A DNA stretch of 64,000 nt, from NCBI GenBank assembly GCA_030248135.1, contig JASANC010001006.1, positions 1-64,000 on the forward strand, in the 5' to 3' direction. The position numbers were made by a program, and so were the translations under genes. The DNA is from Theristus sp. LFF4_11 (Eukaryota > Nematoda > Chromadorea > Monhysterida > Xyalidae). Numbering within the stretch: position 1 is the stretch's first letter; each line of letters opens with the position of its first letter. Of the stretch, positions 63,840 through 64,000 are shown in pieces. Under the pieces are notes generated by a model that was not told the origin of the DNA, did not search any database, and saw only the letters and a program-made list of their open reading frames with translations.

Positions 63840-64000
63840 AGTTTGGTACAGTACCGTGGGCGGGGGGGGGTGGTGGGGGGGGGGGTACACCTCCCCCCAG
63901 AGCACCAGAGACCGTCGGGGAGGGCGGGGGGGGGGGGGCACCGTGCCACCCCCCCCCCTAAAAACCCCTCGAAAATTTGGCCGACACCCCCCCACACCCC
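63840..64000. repeat. C/G-tract repeat module at window end
   Basis: Alternating G-runs and C-runs with GGTACACCTCCCCCCAGAGC, CGTGCCACCCCCC and CCTCGAAAATTTGGCCGAC. It resembles the modules at 8380-8510, and it is cut by the window end. Confidence 0.7.

Overview
The window is animal nuclear DNA. It has spliced genes with GT-AG introns, TATA/CCAAT promoters, AATAAA signals, many short inverted-repeat transposons and one unmistakable metazoan developmental gene, Pax6/eyeless. The Pax6 homeodomain reads [13 protein letters not shown], as in protostomes rather than vertebrates. The paired domain has ILCRYYE where most phyla have ILGRYYE, which I recall from nematode vab-3. I would call the host an invertebrate protostome, possibly ecdysozoan; the phylum cannot be fixed from this sequence.

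Layout. (1) 1-5776 is the end of an integrated Polinton/Maverick- or adintovirus-type DNA virus. It holds a capsid protein of the F54H12.2-like family (cut by the window start), an adenain-like cysteine protease, a Bcl-2 homologue, an ALKBH2-like AlkB homologue with unusual active-site residues, and three unrecognised genes. Four of the seven genes carry one small intron (60-103 nt), and several have their own CCAAT/TATA promoter, two of them near-duplicate CRE+CCAAT+TATA cassettes. (2) 5777-10324 has no genes: a hairpin- and tRNA-like-containing stretch, then repeats full of long poly-C/poly-G runs. (3) 10.3-25.3 kb is mostly non-coding; it includes a satellite with a 149-bp period, a 1-kb element with 140-bp inverted ends, and candidate 5' exons or promoters of Pax6. 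(4) 25642-45175 (+) is Pax6: nine coding exons, 516 codons, all phases consistent, one GC-AG intron in the homeodomain. (5) 47364-63554 (+) is the start of an ankyrin-repeat gene whose second intron is about 15.3 kb. (6) Inside that intron, on the minus strand, lies a 17-exon gene (62857-51087) for a roughly 948-residue protein that I do not recognise. It has repeated WSPxY modules and a cold-shock-like segment, and one exon is one base too long.

Transposons. I see four related short elements of Tc1/mariner type (CAGTCGAACTC ends, TA flanks), two other mariner-like elements, one with TACCGTATTACC ends, and two hAT-like elements with perfect 8-bp target duplications. Most sit in introns; two lie within 30 nt of splice acceptors. 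The viral genes are read as one module: capsid and protease for virion formation, Bcl-2-like for blocking host cell death, AlkB-like for nucleic-acid damage or modification. This is inferred from family roles, not shown by the sequence.
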